DNA from: Sulfurovum sp.
Lineage (GTDB): Bacteria > Campylobacterota > Campylobacteria > Campylobacterales > Sulfurovaceae
NCBI GenBank assembly: GCA_030949725.1
Contig: JAUZSE010000003.1
Span: 19,822 to 83,821, forward strand
Reading direction: 5' to 3'
DNA: 64,000 nucleotides
Below, piece after piece: positions 21,030-30,225 of the stretch. The notes beneath the pieces are model-generated. The model had not been told where the DNA came from and did no database searches. It saw only the letters and a list, made by a program, of their open reading frames with translations. Position 1 is the stretch's first letter. Each line of letters starts with the position of its first letter. The position numbers and the translations under genes are program-made.

Positions 21030-22838
21030 ATGTGTGGAATCGTAGGCTATTTAGGAAAAAATGAAAAAAAAGAGATACTTTTAGATGGTTTGCAAGAACT
21101 CGAATACCGTGGGTATGATTCAGCAGGTATCGCAGTCATAGAAGGTAAAAACCTTAACCAATTTAAAGCCATCGGTAAACTAGAAAATCTTAGAGAAAAG
21201 ACTAAGAATTACCAGACTAAAGGTTTTGGTATCTCCATAGGGCATACACGTTGGGCAACCCATGGTAAACCCACAGAACTCAATGCCCACCCTCACCTAG
21301 GGGATTACTCTTATGTAGTACATAACGGTATCATCGAAAATTATCAGGCACTCAAAGCAGAGTTACAGGCTGAGGGTGTCAAATTTTTATCTCAAACCGA
21401 TACAGAAACCATAGTACACCTTTTTGAAAAAGAAAATAAAACTTCTAAGTCTGTTTTCCAAGCATTTAAAAACACCATAGAAAGACTTGATGGTGCCTAT
21501 GCGACACTACTCATCACGCAAGCAGATACTGATACTATCTACTTTGCAAAACACGGTTCTCCGATGCTTGTTGGATTTAATGGGGATGATGTTTACTTTG
21601 CTTCATCCGATACACCCATCATAGGAAAAGCCACTGAAGTTTACTACTTAGAAGATGGTGAATATGGCTATGCCAAAGAGGGAGTATTCAAACTTTTTGA
21701 TGCCAATGGAGAAAAAACCTTTAAAAAACAAGCACTCACCGCAGATAAAGTCTTGGCACAAAAAGACGGCTATAGATTCTTTATGGAAAAAGAGATTTAT
21801 GAGCAAAGCCGTGTGATTTCTGAGACGATGATGGGTCGTGTTCTTGATGATACTATTGCACTTGATGAACTAGGTAGTGACTTCTTTGAAGGTATCAATT
21901 CTGTCAAGATATGTGCTTGTGGTACTTCTTATCATTCTGCTCTCACTGCTGCTTATCTTTTAGAACGCCTAGCAAAAGTACGTTGTGACATAGAGATCGC
22001 TTCTGAGTTCAGATACAAAGATCCTCTTCTTACTCCTGACACACTGTTCATCACCATCTCTCAAAGTGGTGAGACCGCAGATACCCTAGAAGCACTCAAA
22101 ATGGCAAAAAGAGCAGGACTCAAAAGTCTGAGCATTTGTAACGTAGACAATTCTTCTATCGTGCGTGAGAGTGATGCAGCCATATTGACTAGAGCAGGTA
22201 TAGAAAAAGGGGTTGCTAGTACCAAAGCATTTGCAACACAAACGATGGTGCTATGGATACTCGCACTCTACATTGGTCAAGAGAAAAAAACTATCTCAAA
22301 AGACGTACTCAAAACTGAAATAGATGCCATGCTACATACACCTAAAGCCCTTGTGGTCACAGATACCTTACACGAAAAACTTCATAGACTTTCAAAGCGT
22401 TACTTACATGGTCACGGTTTCTTCTTCATAGGTAGAGATATTTTCTTCCCTCTTGCACTAGAGGGTGCTTTAAAACTCAAAGAAATATCATATATGCATG
22501 CAGAAGGTTACCCCGCAGGTGAAATGAAACATGGGCCCATCGCTTTGGCAGACAGTGAACTCTTTACCATAGCACTCATGCCAAAGTCCATGCACTACGA
22601 CAAGATGAAATCAAACGTAGAAGAACTCTCTGCACGAGATGCCACCATCTGTGCCATCTCCCCTCTACCCTTTGAGTTGGCAGATGACTTTATCCAAACC
22701 AAATACGATTCTCACCCTATGTTAGAATTTTTTGAAATGATGGTAGTGACCCAATTACTAGCACTTGAAATTTCAGTAAGACTGGGGAATGATGTAGATA
22801 TGCCAAGAAATTTGGCTAAGTCTGTGACGGTGGAGTAG
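21030..22838 (+). CDS. glmS: Glutamine-fructose-6-phosphate aminotransferase
   Basis: GlmS makes glucosamine-6-phosphate, the entry to peptidoglycan and LPS sugars. I place the start at ATG 21030 so that the mature protein begins MCGIVGYLG with the catalytic Cys1; the track ORF begins four codons too early. The glutaminase domain (1-240) has LEYRGYDSAG and GHTRWATHG. Two SIS domains follow, with CGTSYHS, SQSGETADT and the C-terminal LAKSVTVE carrying the conserved Lys near the end. Length 602 is typical. It is linked to glnD, so nitrogen sensing and amino-sugar supply share an operon. Confidence 0.95.
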   Translation: MCGIVGYLGKNEKKEILLDGLQELEYRGYDSAGIAVIEGKNLNQFKAIGKLENLREKTKNYQTKGFGISIGHTRWATHGKPTELNAHPHLGDYSYVVHNGIIENYQALKAELQAEGVKFLSQTDTETIVHLFEKENKTSKSVFQAFKNTIERLDGAYATLLITQADTDTIYFAKHGSPMLVGFNGDDVYFASSDTPIIGKATEVYYLEDGEYGYAKEGVFKLFDANGEKTFKKQALTADKVLAQKDGYRFFMEKEIYEQSRVISETMMGRVLDDTIALDELGSDFFEGINSVKICACGTSYHSALTAAYLLERLAKVRCDIEIASEFRYKDPLLTPDTLFITISQSGETADTLEALKMAKRAGLKSLSICNVDNSSIVRESDAAILTRAGIEKGVASTKAFATQTMVLWILALYIGQEKKTISKDVLKTEIDAMLHTPKALVVTDTLHEKLHRLSKRYLHGHGFFFIGRDIFFPLALEGALKLKEISYMHAEGYPAGEMKHGPIALADSELFTIALMPKSMHYDKMKSNVEELSARDATICAISPLPFELADDFIQTKYDSHPMLEFFEMMVVTQLLALEISVRLGNDVDMPRNLAKSVTVE

Positions 22839-22853
22839 GGTTTTGTCCTACTC
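22833..22853 (+). terminator. Likely glmS terminator
   Basis: GAGTAGG and CCTACTC make a 7-bp stem with loop GTTTTGT, overlapping the glmS TAG stop, followed by TTAATTGTTAATTT. Stem and AT-rich tail fit an intrinsic terminator of modest strength. Confidence 0.5.
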
Positions 22854-22940
22854 TTAATTGTTAATTTGACGTATTGAGATTTACATTAGATAGTAAAAAC
22901 TAAAAATCCTAAAAAAATCACCCTAAACATCCCATCTCCT

Positions 22941-24168
22941 TAATACAAAAATCCAAATAACCATAACGGTATTTTATGTCCAAAACCCACTTCTATGTCG
23001 TCTGCTACTACATAAGAGTTTTCTATATCTTTTATCTGCTTGTAGCTTTTATTTTTGCCACCTATTTCAAAGGTATATTTACCATCTATCAAAAAATCAC
23101 CCTCTTTAGAAGCTAAAATTTGTTCATCTAAAAAAGCTTAAGTTTTTATGTAAAGCAAAATAGTTTTTAAGCTGATTTGTAAAAAAACCCTCTCTTATCG
23201 TCCCTATTTCTATAGTATTACAATACGCATAATTCAGATTGGTATTGGCAAGATATATCTTTGCTGGTTTGGAAAAAATGTTGTCACCTTTTGCTTTATG
23301 GTGTAGTATATTAAATACCTTTCCACGCTCAAGATAATAGATGTACTGATAGAGCGTATTTCTATTTATACCTATTTTAGTGGCTAACTTTGAGATATTA
23401 AGTTCATACGGCTTTGAAGAGCAGATGAGAACTACGAGTTGTTTAAGCTTTATGGTAAACTTAGGTTCTATGTTAAAAATGTATGCTAAATCATGCTCTA
23501 TGGTGGTACTGATAGTCTCATTCACACGTATCAAAAAACTCTCTTTTTTTTGTCTCAAAATAAAAAGGATAATACCCATACTCCAAATACTCTTTCCAAA
23601 ATGCAAAAGGTTTAAATGTACCCGTAAGCTCAGAAGCTATTTGGGTATGGTTGTTTATAATCTCTTCTAAATTAAAACTTTTTAACTTCTGCCCAGTTTT
23701 TAACTCCAAAAACTCCCTAAAGCTAAGCCCACCAAACCTATACATCAACGCTCTTCTACTCAGGTCTGCTTTTGCATGTTCTAGCTTTATGGCATTGCTC
23801 CCAGAAAAGATGACTTGAAGTCCAAACATATCATATATCATCTTCAAATGTCTCTCAAAATTAGGGATTTGATGTATCTCATCTATCACAAGTACTTTAC
23901 CACCTACTTTTTCAAACTCTTTTGCAAGCTCAAAAAGCTCCAGAGACCCCACAAGCAAAAACTCTGCACTCACATAAAGTTTTTGTTCTAGTGGTAACGC
24001 CAACGCATTAAGGTACTGTAACAAAAAGGTAGTCTTTCCTATGCCTCTATCGCCTATGATACCTATAAGTTTATTGTCAAAGTCTACCTCATTAAAAAAA
24101 TATCTTTTATTTTCTATACTTAGATTTTTGAGCAACATTAAAGAGTATTGCTGTATTTGTTCAAGCAT
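22941..24168 (-). CDS. AAA_14/DUF4143-type ATPase (two frameshifts)
   Basis: An ATPase of about 405 residues spread over three frames. The first piece (23518-24168) has Walker A GDRGIGKTTFLLQYL, Walker B VLVIDEIHQIPNFE and the sensor VIFSGSNAIKLEHAKADLSRR, typical of the AAA_14 family. A shift near 23550 in an A-run joins it to the DUF4143-like winged-helix region (INISKLATKIGINRNTLYQYI-like). A second shift near 23135 leads to DEQILASKEGDFLIDGKYTFEIGGK, the PD-(D/E)XK-like tail, ending at 22941. Such ATPases are common, poorly understood genomic-island genes. It lies alone between glmS and secF. Confidence 0.78.
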
Positions 24169-24234
24169 TTATATACCTTTTTGCTTATTTAGTTAAGCAT
24201 ATTGTATCATAAGTCTCATTATCTAGTGTCTCTT

Positions 24235-25206
24235 CTACATTGTCCCATTTTCATACATCGCACGCATTTTTTCTTTCTCTTTGTCTCTTTTAAGTTTTAT
24301 AGCTTCTTTTTCTCTAAAGCCACTTACTGAGAAACCAAGCCACATCAAGATAGGTGATGCCACAAAGATAGAAGAATATGTACCCACTACGATACCCACA
24401 AGTAGTGTAAATGCAAAGCCATGTATAATCTCACCACCGAAGATGAAAAGTGTTAACACCACAAAGAATGTGGTTAAAGATGTCAATGTTGTACGTGAAA
24501 GTGTACGTGTTACAGACTCATCAATGATCGCTGAGAGATCTGGATTTTTAATGGTTCTTATCCCCTCACGTATACGGTCAAATACAATAATCGTATCGTT
24601 CAGAGAGTACCCAAGTATGGTAAGTAAAGCTGCCAATATATCAAGGTTTACTTCCACTGAAAAAAGAACAATCATCCCCATCGCAATGGTGATATCGTGG
24701 ATAAGTGCCAACACAGAAGCAACAGCAAAACGCCACTCAAATCTAAAAGACACATAAAGTAAAATACCTATGATCGCGATAAGCATCGCATCAAACCCTT
24801 TGGTACGTAACTCTGAACCTACTTTTGCGCCTATCATATCTACACGTCTTATTTCGAGTGTACCGGTGTCTTTCAGTAATACACTTACTTTTGCACCTAC
24901 ATCTTCACCTAATACACCTGAAGACATTTTAGTACGTATCACTACTTCTTCTTGTGATCCAAAGAAAGTTACGGAAGCACCTTTATACGTTTTATCAGTA
25001 TTGAGTGCATCCCTAATCTTTTCGATAGGTGCTTCACCTGCATATTTGACTTGTATCAGTGTACCACCCGCAAAATCAACACCAAGGTTAAAACCTTTGG
25101 TGAGTATGAGTCCCACAGACAAAAGTAGTACCACAATAGAAAGCAATCCAAAACGTTTACTTTTAGCCATTAACGAGAGTGGTTTTTTATATTTAAAAAC
25201 TTCCAT
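24235..25206 (-). CDS. secF: Protein translocase subunit SecF
   Basis: SecF with SecD uses the proton motive force to pull proteins out of the Sec channel. The 323-residue protein has the N-terminal membrane helix, the first periplasmic domain starting FNLGVDFAGGTLIQV, and five further helices with YSLNDTIIVFDRIRE and TSLTTFFVVL, the standard SecF motifs. Its first 124 codons belong to a 1847-bp segment that is present twice. It overlaps the upstream chimeric gene by one base (TAATG). It is the last gene of the yajC-secD-secF run. Confidence 0.93.
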   Translation of the reverse strand: MEVFKYKKPLSLMAKSKRFGLLSIVVLLLSVGLILTKGFNLGVDFAGGTLIQVKYAGEAPIEKIRDALNTDKTYKGASVTFFGSQEEVVIRTKMSSGVLGEDVGAKVSVLLKDTGTLEIRRVDMIGAKVGSELRTKGFDAMLIAIIGILLYVSFRFEWRFAVASVLALIHDITIAMGMIVLFSVEVNLDILAALLTILGYSLNDTIIVFDRIREGIRTIKNPDLSAIIDESVTRTLSRTTLTSLTTFFVVLTLFIFGGEIIHGFAFTLLVGIVVGTYSSIFVASPILMWLGFSVSGFREKEAIKLKRDKEKEKMRAMYENGTM

Positions 25207-26681
25207 TACTTCGTCTCCTCTTGTTTAATACCAAACCAAAAGTTTAGTTTCTTTTTATCTATCTTAGGCAGTATCCACTGGTAAATACCATGCGTTCCGA
25301 CTATAGCCGTAAGCATAGAAGCCGCAATACCGATACCCATAGTAATCGCAAACCCTTTAATAGCTCCCGTCCCATATACCACAAGCACAATAGCTGCGAT
25401 AAGTGTGGTCACATTTGCATCAAAAATAGCCGTAAAGGCATTGTTGTATCCATCTTCTATAGACTTTCCTATAGACTTTCCTTGATGCAATAATTCACGT
25501 ATACGCTCATTGATAATAACATTGGCATCGACTGCCATACCCACGGTTAGTACGATACCTGCCATACCAGGAAGCGTCAAGGTAGCACCTACCAATGACA
25601 TAATTGCCAAAATAAGGAAAAGGTTTCCTATGAGTGCCACATTGGCAATTACTCCTGCCATCCCATAGTAAATCACCATGAAAATAACAACCAAAAGGAA
25701 ACCAAGTGCCAAAGCAAGTGAACTAGCTTTTATACTGTCTGCCCCAAGGCTAGGACCTATGAAACGCTCAGACTCTATAATCACAGGAGCGAGTAAAGCA
25801 CCTGAACGTAAAGCTATAGCCAAATCTTGTGCTTCTCCAAAGGTGAAGTTCCCTGAAATTTGAACATGCCCACCACCAATACGCTCATTAATGTTTGGTG
25901 CAGAGTAAACCAAGTTGTCTAAAACAACAGCCATACGTTTACCTACATATTTTCCTGTAAAGTCACCAAATATCTTTGCACCTTGTCCATTGAGTGCAAA
26001 GTTTATTACGGGCTGATTATTTTCATCAAAACCTACTTTAGCATCGGTAAGCATAGAACCATCTAGCACAGGAATAGCACGAACCAAATACTTTTCAGGG
26101 GTTTTCACATCTGTAAGTATCACATCCCCAAAACTTTTAGCTTCATTTGCACTCATCGTATTGACTCTTGCGATACGGTCTTCATCTACAGCCATAAGTT
26201 GCAAATGTGCCGCACGTTCAATGAGTTTTTTGAGGCGTTCAATATCCGCTCTGTTTTTGATACCTGGTACTTCTACCAAGATTTTATCTGTACCTTGTTT
26301 TGCCACAGTTGGTTCTGCAAGTCCAAACTCATTGAGTCTGTTACGTATGGTATCTACTGCCTGCCCGATGGCATTTTGTTTGGTACGTATTTGTTCTTCT
26401 TCTGTCATTTCAAGAGAAAAGTTCAAAGACTTTTGACTAAGCACTGTACCTTCTATCTCTTTTTTCAAAAGAGCGATTGCTTTAGTCACATCATCCGCAT
26501 CTAAAAGTTCAAAAGTAATCGTACCATCTTCATTCATACGAAGATCATCAAAAATAATTTCTTCGTCATCAAACAAATACTTTACCGTAGCAGCCATAGA
26601 TTTGATGCGTGATTCAATAGCAACCTCACTTTTGATCCCAAGAAGCATATGCAATCCACCTTGAAGATCAAGCCCCAAAGT
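24835..26681. repeat. secDF tandem duplication, copy A (1847 bp)
   Basis: This copy runs from within secF codon 124 through the SecD part of the chimera. It matches 26682-28528 base for base over most of its length at an exact offset of 1847. Differences cluster between about 25560 and 25930 (for example CTATAATCACAGGAGC against CTATGATGACAGGGGC). The rest is identical, which suggests recent duplication plus patchy conversion, or mixed haplotypes. Confidence 0.9.
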
Positions 26682-27053
26682 CATATCTACACGTCTTATT
26701 TCGAGTGTACCGGTGTCTTTCAGTAATACACTTACTTTTGCACCTACATCTTCACCTAATACACCTGAAGACATTTTAGTACGTATCACTACTTCTTCTT
26801 GTGATCCAAAGAAAGTTACGGAAGCACCTTTATACGTTTTATCAGTATTGAGTGCATCCCTAATCTTTTCGATAGGTGCTTCACCTGCATATTTGACTTG
26901 TATCAGTGTACCACCCGCAAAATCAACACCAAGGTTAAAACCTTTGGTGAGTATGAGTCCCACAGACAAAAGTAGTACCACAATAGAAAGCAATCCAAAA
27001 CGTTTACTTTTAGCCATTAACGAGAGTGGTTTTTTATATTTAAAAACTTCCAT
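25206..27053 (-). CDS. Chimeric SecF(N)-SecD fusion from tandem duplication
   Basis: This 615-residue protein is residues 1-124 of SecF (ending TLEIRRVDM) fused in frame to SecD from residue 37 (TLGLDLQGG) to its end. The join is at 26681/26682, exactly where a 1847-bp tandem duplication meets. SecF helix 1 thus replaces SecD helix 1, with the same topology, so the product could still insert. The SecD part differs from the full copy by scattered silent changes and one Leu/Met. It may be a functional second SecD, a dead by-product, or two strain haplotypes concatenated by the assembler. Confidence 0.85.
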   Translation of the reverse strand: MEVFKYKKPLSLMAKSKRFGLLSIVVLLLSVGLILTKGFNLGVDFAGGTLIQVKYAGEAPIEKIRDALNTDKTYKGASVTFFGSQEEVVIRTKMSSGVLGEDVGAKVSVLLKDTGTLEIRRVDMTLGLDLQGGLHMLLGIKSEVAIESRIKSMAATVKYLFDDEEIIFDDLRMNEDGTITFELLDADDVTKAIALLKKEIEGTVLSQKSLNFSLEMTEEEQIRTKQNAIGQAVDTIRNRLNEFGLAEPTVAKQGTDKILVEVPGIKNRADIERLKKLIERAAHLQLMAVDEDRIARVNTMSANEAKSFGDVILTDVKTPEKYLVRAIPVLDGSMLTDAKVGFDENNQPVINFALNGQGAKIFGDFTGKYVGKRMAVVLDNLVYSAPNINERIGGGHVQISGNFTFGEAQDLAIALRSGALLAPVIIESERFIGPSLGADSIKASSLALALGFLLVVIFMVIYYGMAGVIANVALIGNLFLILAIMSLVGATLTLPGMAGIVLTVGMAVDANVIINERIRELLHQGKSIGKSIEDGYNNAFTAIFDANVTTLIAAIVLVVYGTGAIKGFAITMGIGIAASMLTAIVGTHGIYQWILPKIDKKKLNFWFGIKQEETK

Positions 27054-28528
27054 TACTTCGTCTCCTCTTGTTTAATACCAAACCAAAAGTTTAGTTTCTT
27101 TTTATCTATCTTAGGCAGTATCCACTGGTAAATACCATGCGTTCCGACTATAGCCGTAAGCATAGAAGCCGCAATACCGATACCCATAGTAATCGCAAAC
27201 CCTTTAATAGCTCCCGTCCCATATACCACAAGCACAATAGCTGCGATAAGTGTGGTCACATTTGCATCAAAAATAGCCGTAAAGGCATTGTTGTATCCAT
27301 CTTCTATAGACTTTCCTATAGACTTTCCTTGATGCAATAATTCACGTATACGCTCATTGATAATAACATTGGCATCGACTGCCATACCCACGGTTAGTAC
27401 GATACCTGCCATACCAGGAAGTGTCAAGGTAGCACCTACCAATGACATAATCGCCAAAATAAGGAAAAGGTTTCCTATGAGTGCCACATTGGCAATTACT
27501 CCTGCCATCCCATAGTAAATCACCATGAAAATAACAACCAAAAGGAAGCCAAGTGCTAAAGCAAGTGAACTAGCTTTTATACTGTCTGCCCCAAGGCTAG
27601 GACCTATGAAACGCTCAGACTCTATGATGACAGGGGCCAAAAGGGCACCTGAACGTAAAGCTATAGCTAAATCTTGTGCTTCTCCAAAAGTAAAGTTTCC
27701 TGAGATTTGAACATGTCCACCACCGATACGCTCATTAATGTTTGGTGCAGAGTAAACCATATTGTCTAAAACAACCGCCATACGTTTACCTACATATTTC
27801 CCTGTAAAGTCACCAAATATCTTTGCACCTTGTCCATTGAGTGCAAAGTTTATTACGGGCTGATTATTTTCATCAAAACCTACTTTAGCATCGGTAAGCA
27901 TAGAACCATCTAGCACAGGAATAGCACGAACCAAATACTTTTCAGGGGTTTTCACATCTGTAAGTATCACATCCCCAAAACTTTTAGCTTCATTTGCACT
28001 CATCGTATTGACTCTTGCGATACGGTCTTCATCTACAGCCATAAGTTGCAAATGTGCCGCACGTTCAATGAGTTTTTTGAGGCGTTCAATATCCGCTCTG
28101 TTTTTGATACCTGGTACTTCTACCAAGATTTTATCTGTACCTTGTTTTGCCACAGTTGGTTCTGCAAGTCCAAACTCATTGAGTCTGTTACGTATGGTAT
28201 CTACTGCCTGCCCGATGGCATTTTGTTTGGTACGTATTTGTTCTTCTTCTGTCATTTCAAGAGAAAAGTTCAAAGACTTTTGACTAAGCACTGTACCTTC
28301 TATCTCTTTTTTCAAAAGAGCGATTGCTTTAGTCACATCATCCGCATCTAAAAGTTCAAAAGTAATCGTACCATCTTCATTCATACGAAGATCATCAAAA
28401 ATAATTTCTTCGTCATCAAACAAATACTTTACCGTAGCAGCCATAGATTTGATGCGTGATTCAATAGCAACCTCACTTTTGATCCCAAGAAGCATATGCA
28501 ATCCACCTTGAAGATCAAGCCCCAAAGT
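26682..28528. repeat. secDF tandem duplication, copy B (1847 bp)
   Basis: Second copy of the unit, from the SecF N-terminal part of the chimera through secD to its codon 37. The novel joint is at 26681/26682, where secD CCCAAAGT meets secF CATATCTAC. Only one base (T) is shared by both parents at the joint, so homologous recombination did not create it. Confidence 0.9.
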
Positions 28529-28636
28529 GATCTTTTTACCACTTTCACTTTGCGTAAGAGAAGGAATTGAAAAAACAATTCCAAAAATCAATGCAAAAGC
28601 GAAAAGAATAACCCTATAATTAAGCGTTTTCACCAA
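27053..28636 (-). CDS. secD: Protein translocase subunit SecD
   Basis: Full-length SecD of 527 residues. The N-terminal helix (VILFAFALIFGIVFSIP) is followed by the P1 domain starting ITLGLDLQGGLHMLLG. FIGPSLGADSI, AGIVLTVGMAVDANVIINERIRE and the last membrane helices are classic SecD segments. Its start overlaps the end of yajC (28620-28636). The following gene is the SecF-SecD chimera rather than secF itself, because the segment from codon 37 of this gene through codon 124 of secF is repeated. Confidence 0.94.
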   Translation of the reverse strand: MVKTLNYRVILFAFALIFGIVFSIPSLTQSESGKKITLGLDLQGGLHMLLGIKSEVAIESRIKSMAATVKYLFDDEEIIFDDLRMNEDGTITFELLDADDVTKAIALLKKEIEGTVLSQKSLNFSLEMTEEEQIRTKQNAIGQAVDTIRNRLNEFGLAEPTVAKQGTDKILVEVPGIKNRADIERLKKLIERAAHLQLMAVDEDRIARVNTMSANEAKSFGDVILTDVKTPEKYLVRAIPVLDGSMLTDAKVGFDENNQPVINFALNGQGAKIFGDFTGKYVGKRMAVVLDNMVYSAPNINERIGGGHVQISGNFTFGEAQDLAIALRSGALLAPVIIESERFIGPSLGADSIKASSLALALGFLLVVIFMVIYYGMAGVIANVALIGNLFLILAIMSLVGATLTLPGMAGIVLTVGMAVDANVIINERIRELLHQGKSIGKSIEDGYNNAFTAIFDANVTTLIAAIVLVVYGTGAIKGFAITMGIGIAASMLTAIVGTHGIYQWILPKIDKKKLNFWFGIKQEETK

Positions 28637-28892
28637 GTTCTACCTTTTTTGCAACATATCCTCTATCTAATTTAACAATCGTGTCATCATTTAGTTTGAT
28701 TTTGATAAAATCTTCTTCAGTTTTAACAATAGAAGCCATCAATCCGCCAGTTGTGATGATATTATCACCTTTAGACAAACTTTCGAGCATTGCTTTATGA
28801 GCTTTTTGATGCTGTTGTTGTGGTCTGATGATCAAAAAATAAAAAATCGCGAATAAGATAATAAGGGGTAAAAATGAGCCAAGTTGTTCCAT
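28620..28892 (-). CDS. yajC: Sec translocase accessory subunit YajC
   Basis: A 90-residue single-pass protein: LPLIILFAIFYFLIIRPQQQ is the membrane helix and the diagnostic IRPQ motif, followed by GDNIITTGGLMASIVK. YajC joins SecDF at the Sec channel. It overlaps secD downstream by 17 bases. Its start also overlaps, head to head, the proposed start of lnt on the plus strand, so the two divergent promoters must lie within each other's coding region or leaderless sequence. Confidence 0.93.
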   Translation of the reverse strand: MEQLGSFLPLIILFAIFYFLIIRPQQQHQKAHKAMLESLSKGDNIITTGGLMASIVKTEEDFIKIKLNDDTIVKLDRGYVAKKVELGENA

Positions 28893-30192
28893 GGAAAGCC
28901 TTTGTGTATAAAATTAGCCATTATTTTAGCACTTTAGAGATAACAAGAGGCTTTTTTATTGCTGTTTTAGGCTCTGCCTTTATTTACTTCAACCACTGGG
29001 GCTTTTCATATCTTTTCCTAAATACATTTTTAGGACTTCTATTTCTCTATTTACTCTTACAGTCGAACACTAAAACTTGGTTCATTACTGGAGCTTTTAC
29101 AGGTCTCTTCTGGTTTTGGTGGATTGCACTGAGCCTCATCCATTATGAGATGCTCTGGGCTGTGCCTATAGAATTATTTATCATCATGTTTAGTTATGGT
29201 GTTCTTTTTGCAGGTATCTCTATGGTTGGGCTATAAACTTACCACACTATTCACTTTTCACTTTTCACTTTTCACTTTAATGCTAAAAGCCCTAGGGCTT
29301 TTGAGCTTAAGCTATATTCATCCTTTCGGTTTTGACTGGCTAAAACCCGAACTCATTTTTGTTGAAAGCTATCTAGGTATAGAGAAATGGCAGTTTGCTA
29401 TCGTGCTGTTTTCCATTATTATGACGCTTTGGAAAAAACAGTTTTTTTATCTTCTACTGGTTGTTTTTGCATACCAAACTACCCCTCTAACAGAAAGTAA
29501 AATACCAAAAAAACATCGCCATTATCACAACCCATACTACAGTTCAAGACAAATGGAACGAAACACTGCACCCCAAACAATTTAAAGATGTTTTCAAACA
29601 TATTGATCAAGCCATAAAAGATAAAAAGACACTTATTATCTTTCCTGAATCCGTTTTCCCTATCTTCCTCAACCGCTCCCAAGAAGTTCTTGACAAGCTA
29701 GGTCAAAAAGCCAAACAGATCTCCATCGTTACAGGTGGACTCTACTGGGATGGAAAAACACCCCGAAATTCAACCTATATTTTTACAGAAGGCAAAATCA
29801 CTGTAGCAAACAAAGTCTTACTTGTCCCTTTTGGAGAAAGTAACCCCCTACCCGATTTTTTGAGTGACTGGGTCAATGAGGTGTTTTATGATGGTGCAGT
29901 AGACTACAAGGCAAGCTCGGATGTTGTAGACTATGACATAGATGGTATCACTTACAGAAATGCCATCTGTTTTGAAGCCACTTCAGAAAAACTCTATAAA
30001 AAAGGAAAAGATGGAATGCACCCACAAAATATGATAATCCTCAGCAACAACGGCTGGTTCACCCCATCCATAGAACCAACTTTACAGAAGTTACTTTTAC
30101 AGTACTACAGTAAAAAGTATGGAACGACTATGTATCATTCTGTGAATATGTCGGAGGCTTATGTGCTAAAAGATGGAGGAGTTATCAAATAG
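28874..30192 (+). CDS. lnt: Apolipoprotein N-acyltransferase (frameshifted)
   Basis: Lnt adds the third acyl chain to lipoproteins. Three frames together give about 437 residues. Piece one has several membrane helices and GLFWFWWIALSL, the Lnt GxxFFxxxxxW region. A shift near 29226 links ISMVG to YKLTTLFTFH. Piece two runs to about 29500, where a second shift enters the nitrilase domain. That domain has IFPESVFP (catalytic Glu), NKVLLVPFGE (Lys) and RNAICFEATSE (catalytic Cys). The start may be ATG 28874 (AAGGGG upstream) or GTG 28904. Whether the gene is truly broken or the sequence has indels is open. Confidence 0.8.
29251..29278. repeat. Four exact copies of the heptamer TCACTTT inside lnt
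   Basis: TCACTTT is repeated four times without interruption. A 7-base unit changes the reading frame each time a copy is gained or lost, so this is the kind of tract that supports phase variation. It lies just downstream of one of the two lnt frame breaks. The tract itself is read through in the second lnt frame as LFTFHFSLFTL. Confidence 0.85.
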
Positions 30193-30225
30193 GAAACTCC
30201 ATTTACTAAAATCAATTCAAATACC

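Noticed and set aside
24281-25228. Plus-strand ORFs of 152-158 aa opposite secF
   Set aside because: They are shadows of SecF; the same shadow repeats opposite the duplicated segment at 26713-27075.
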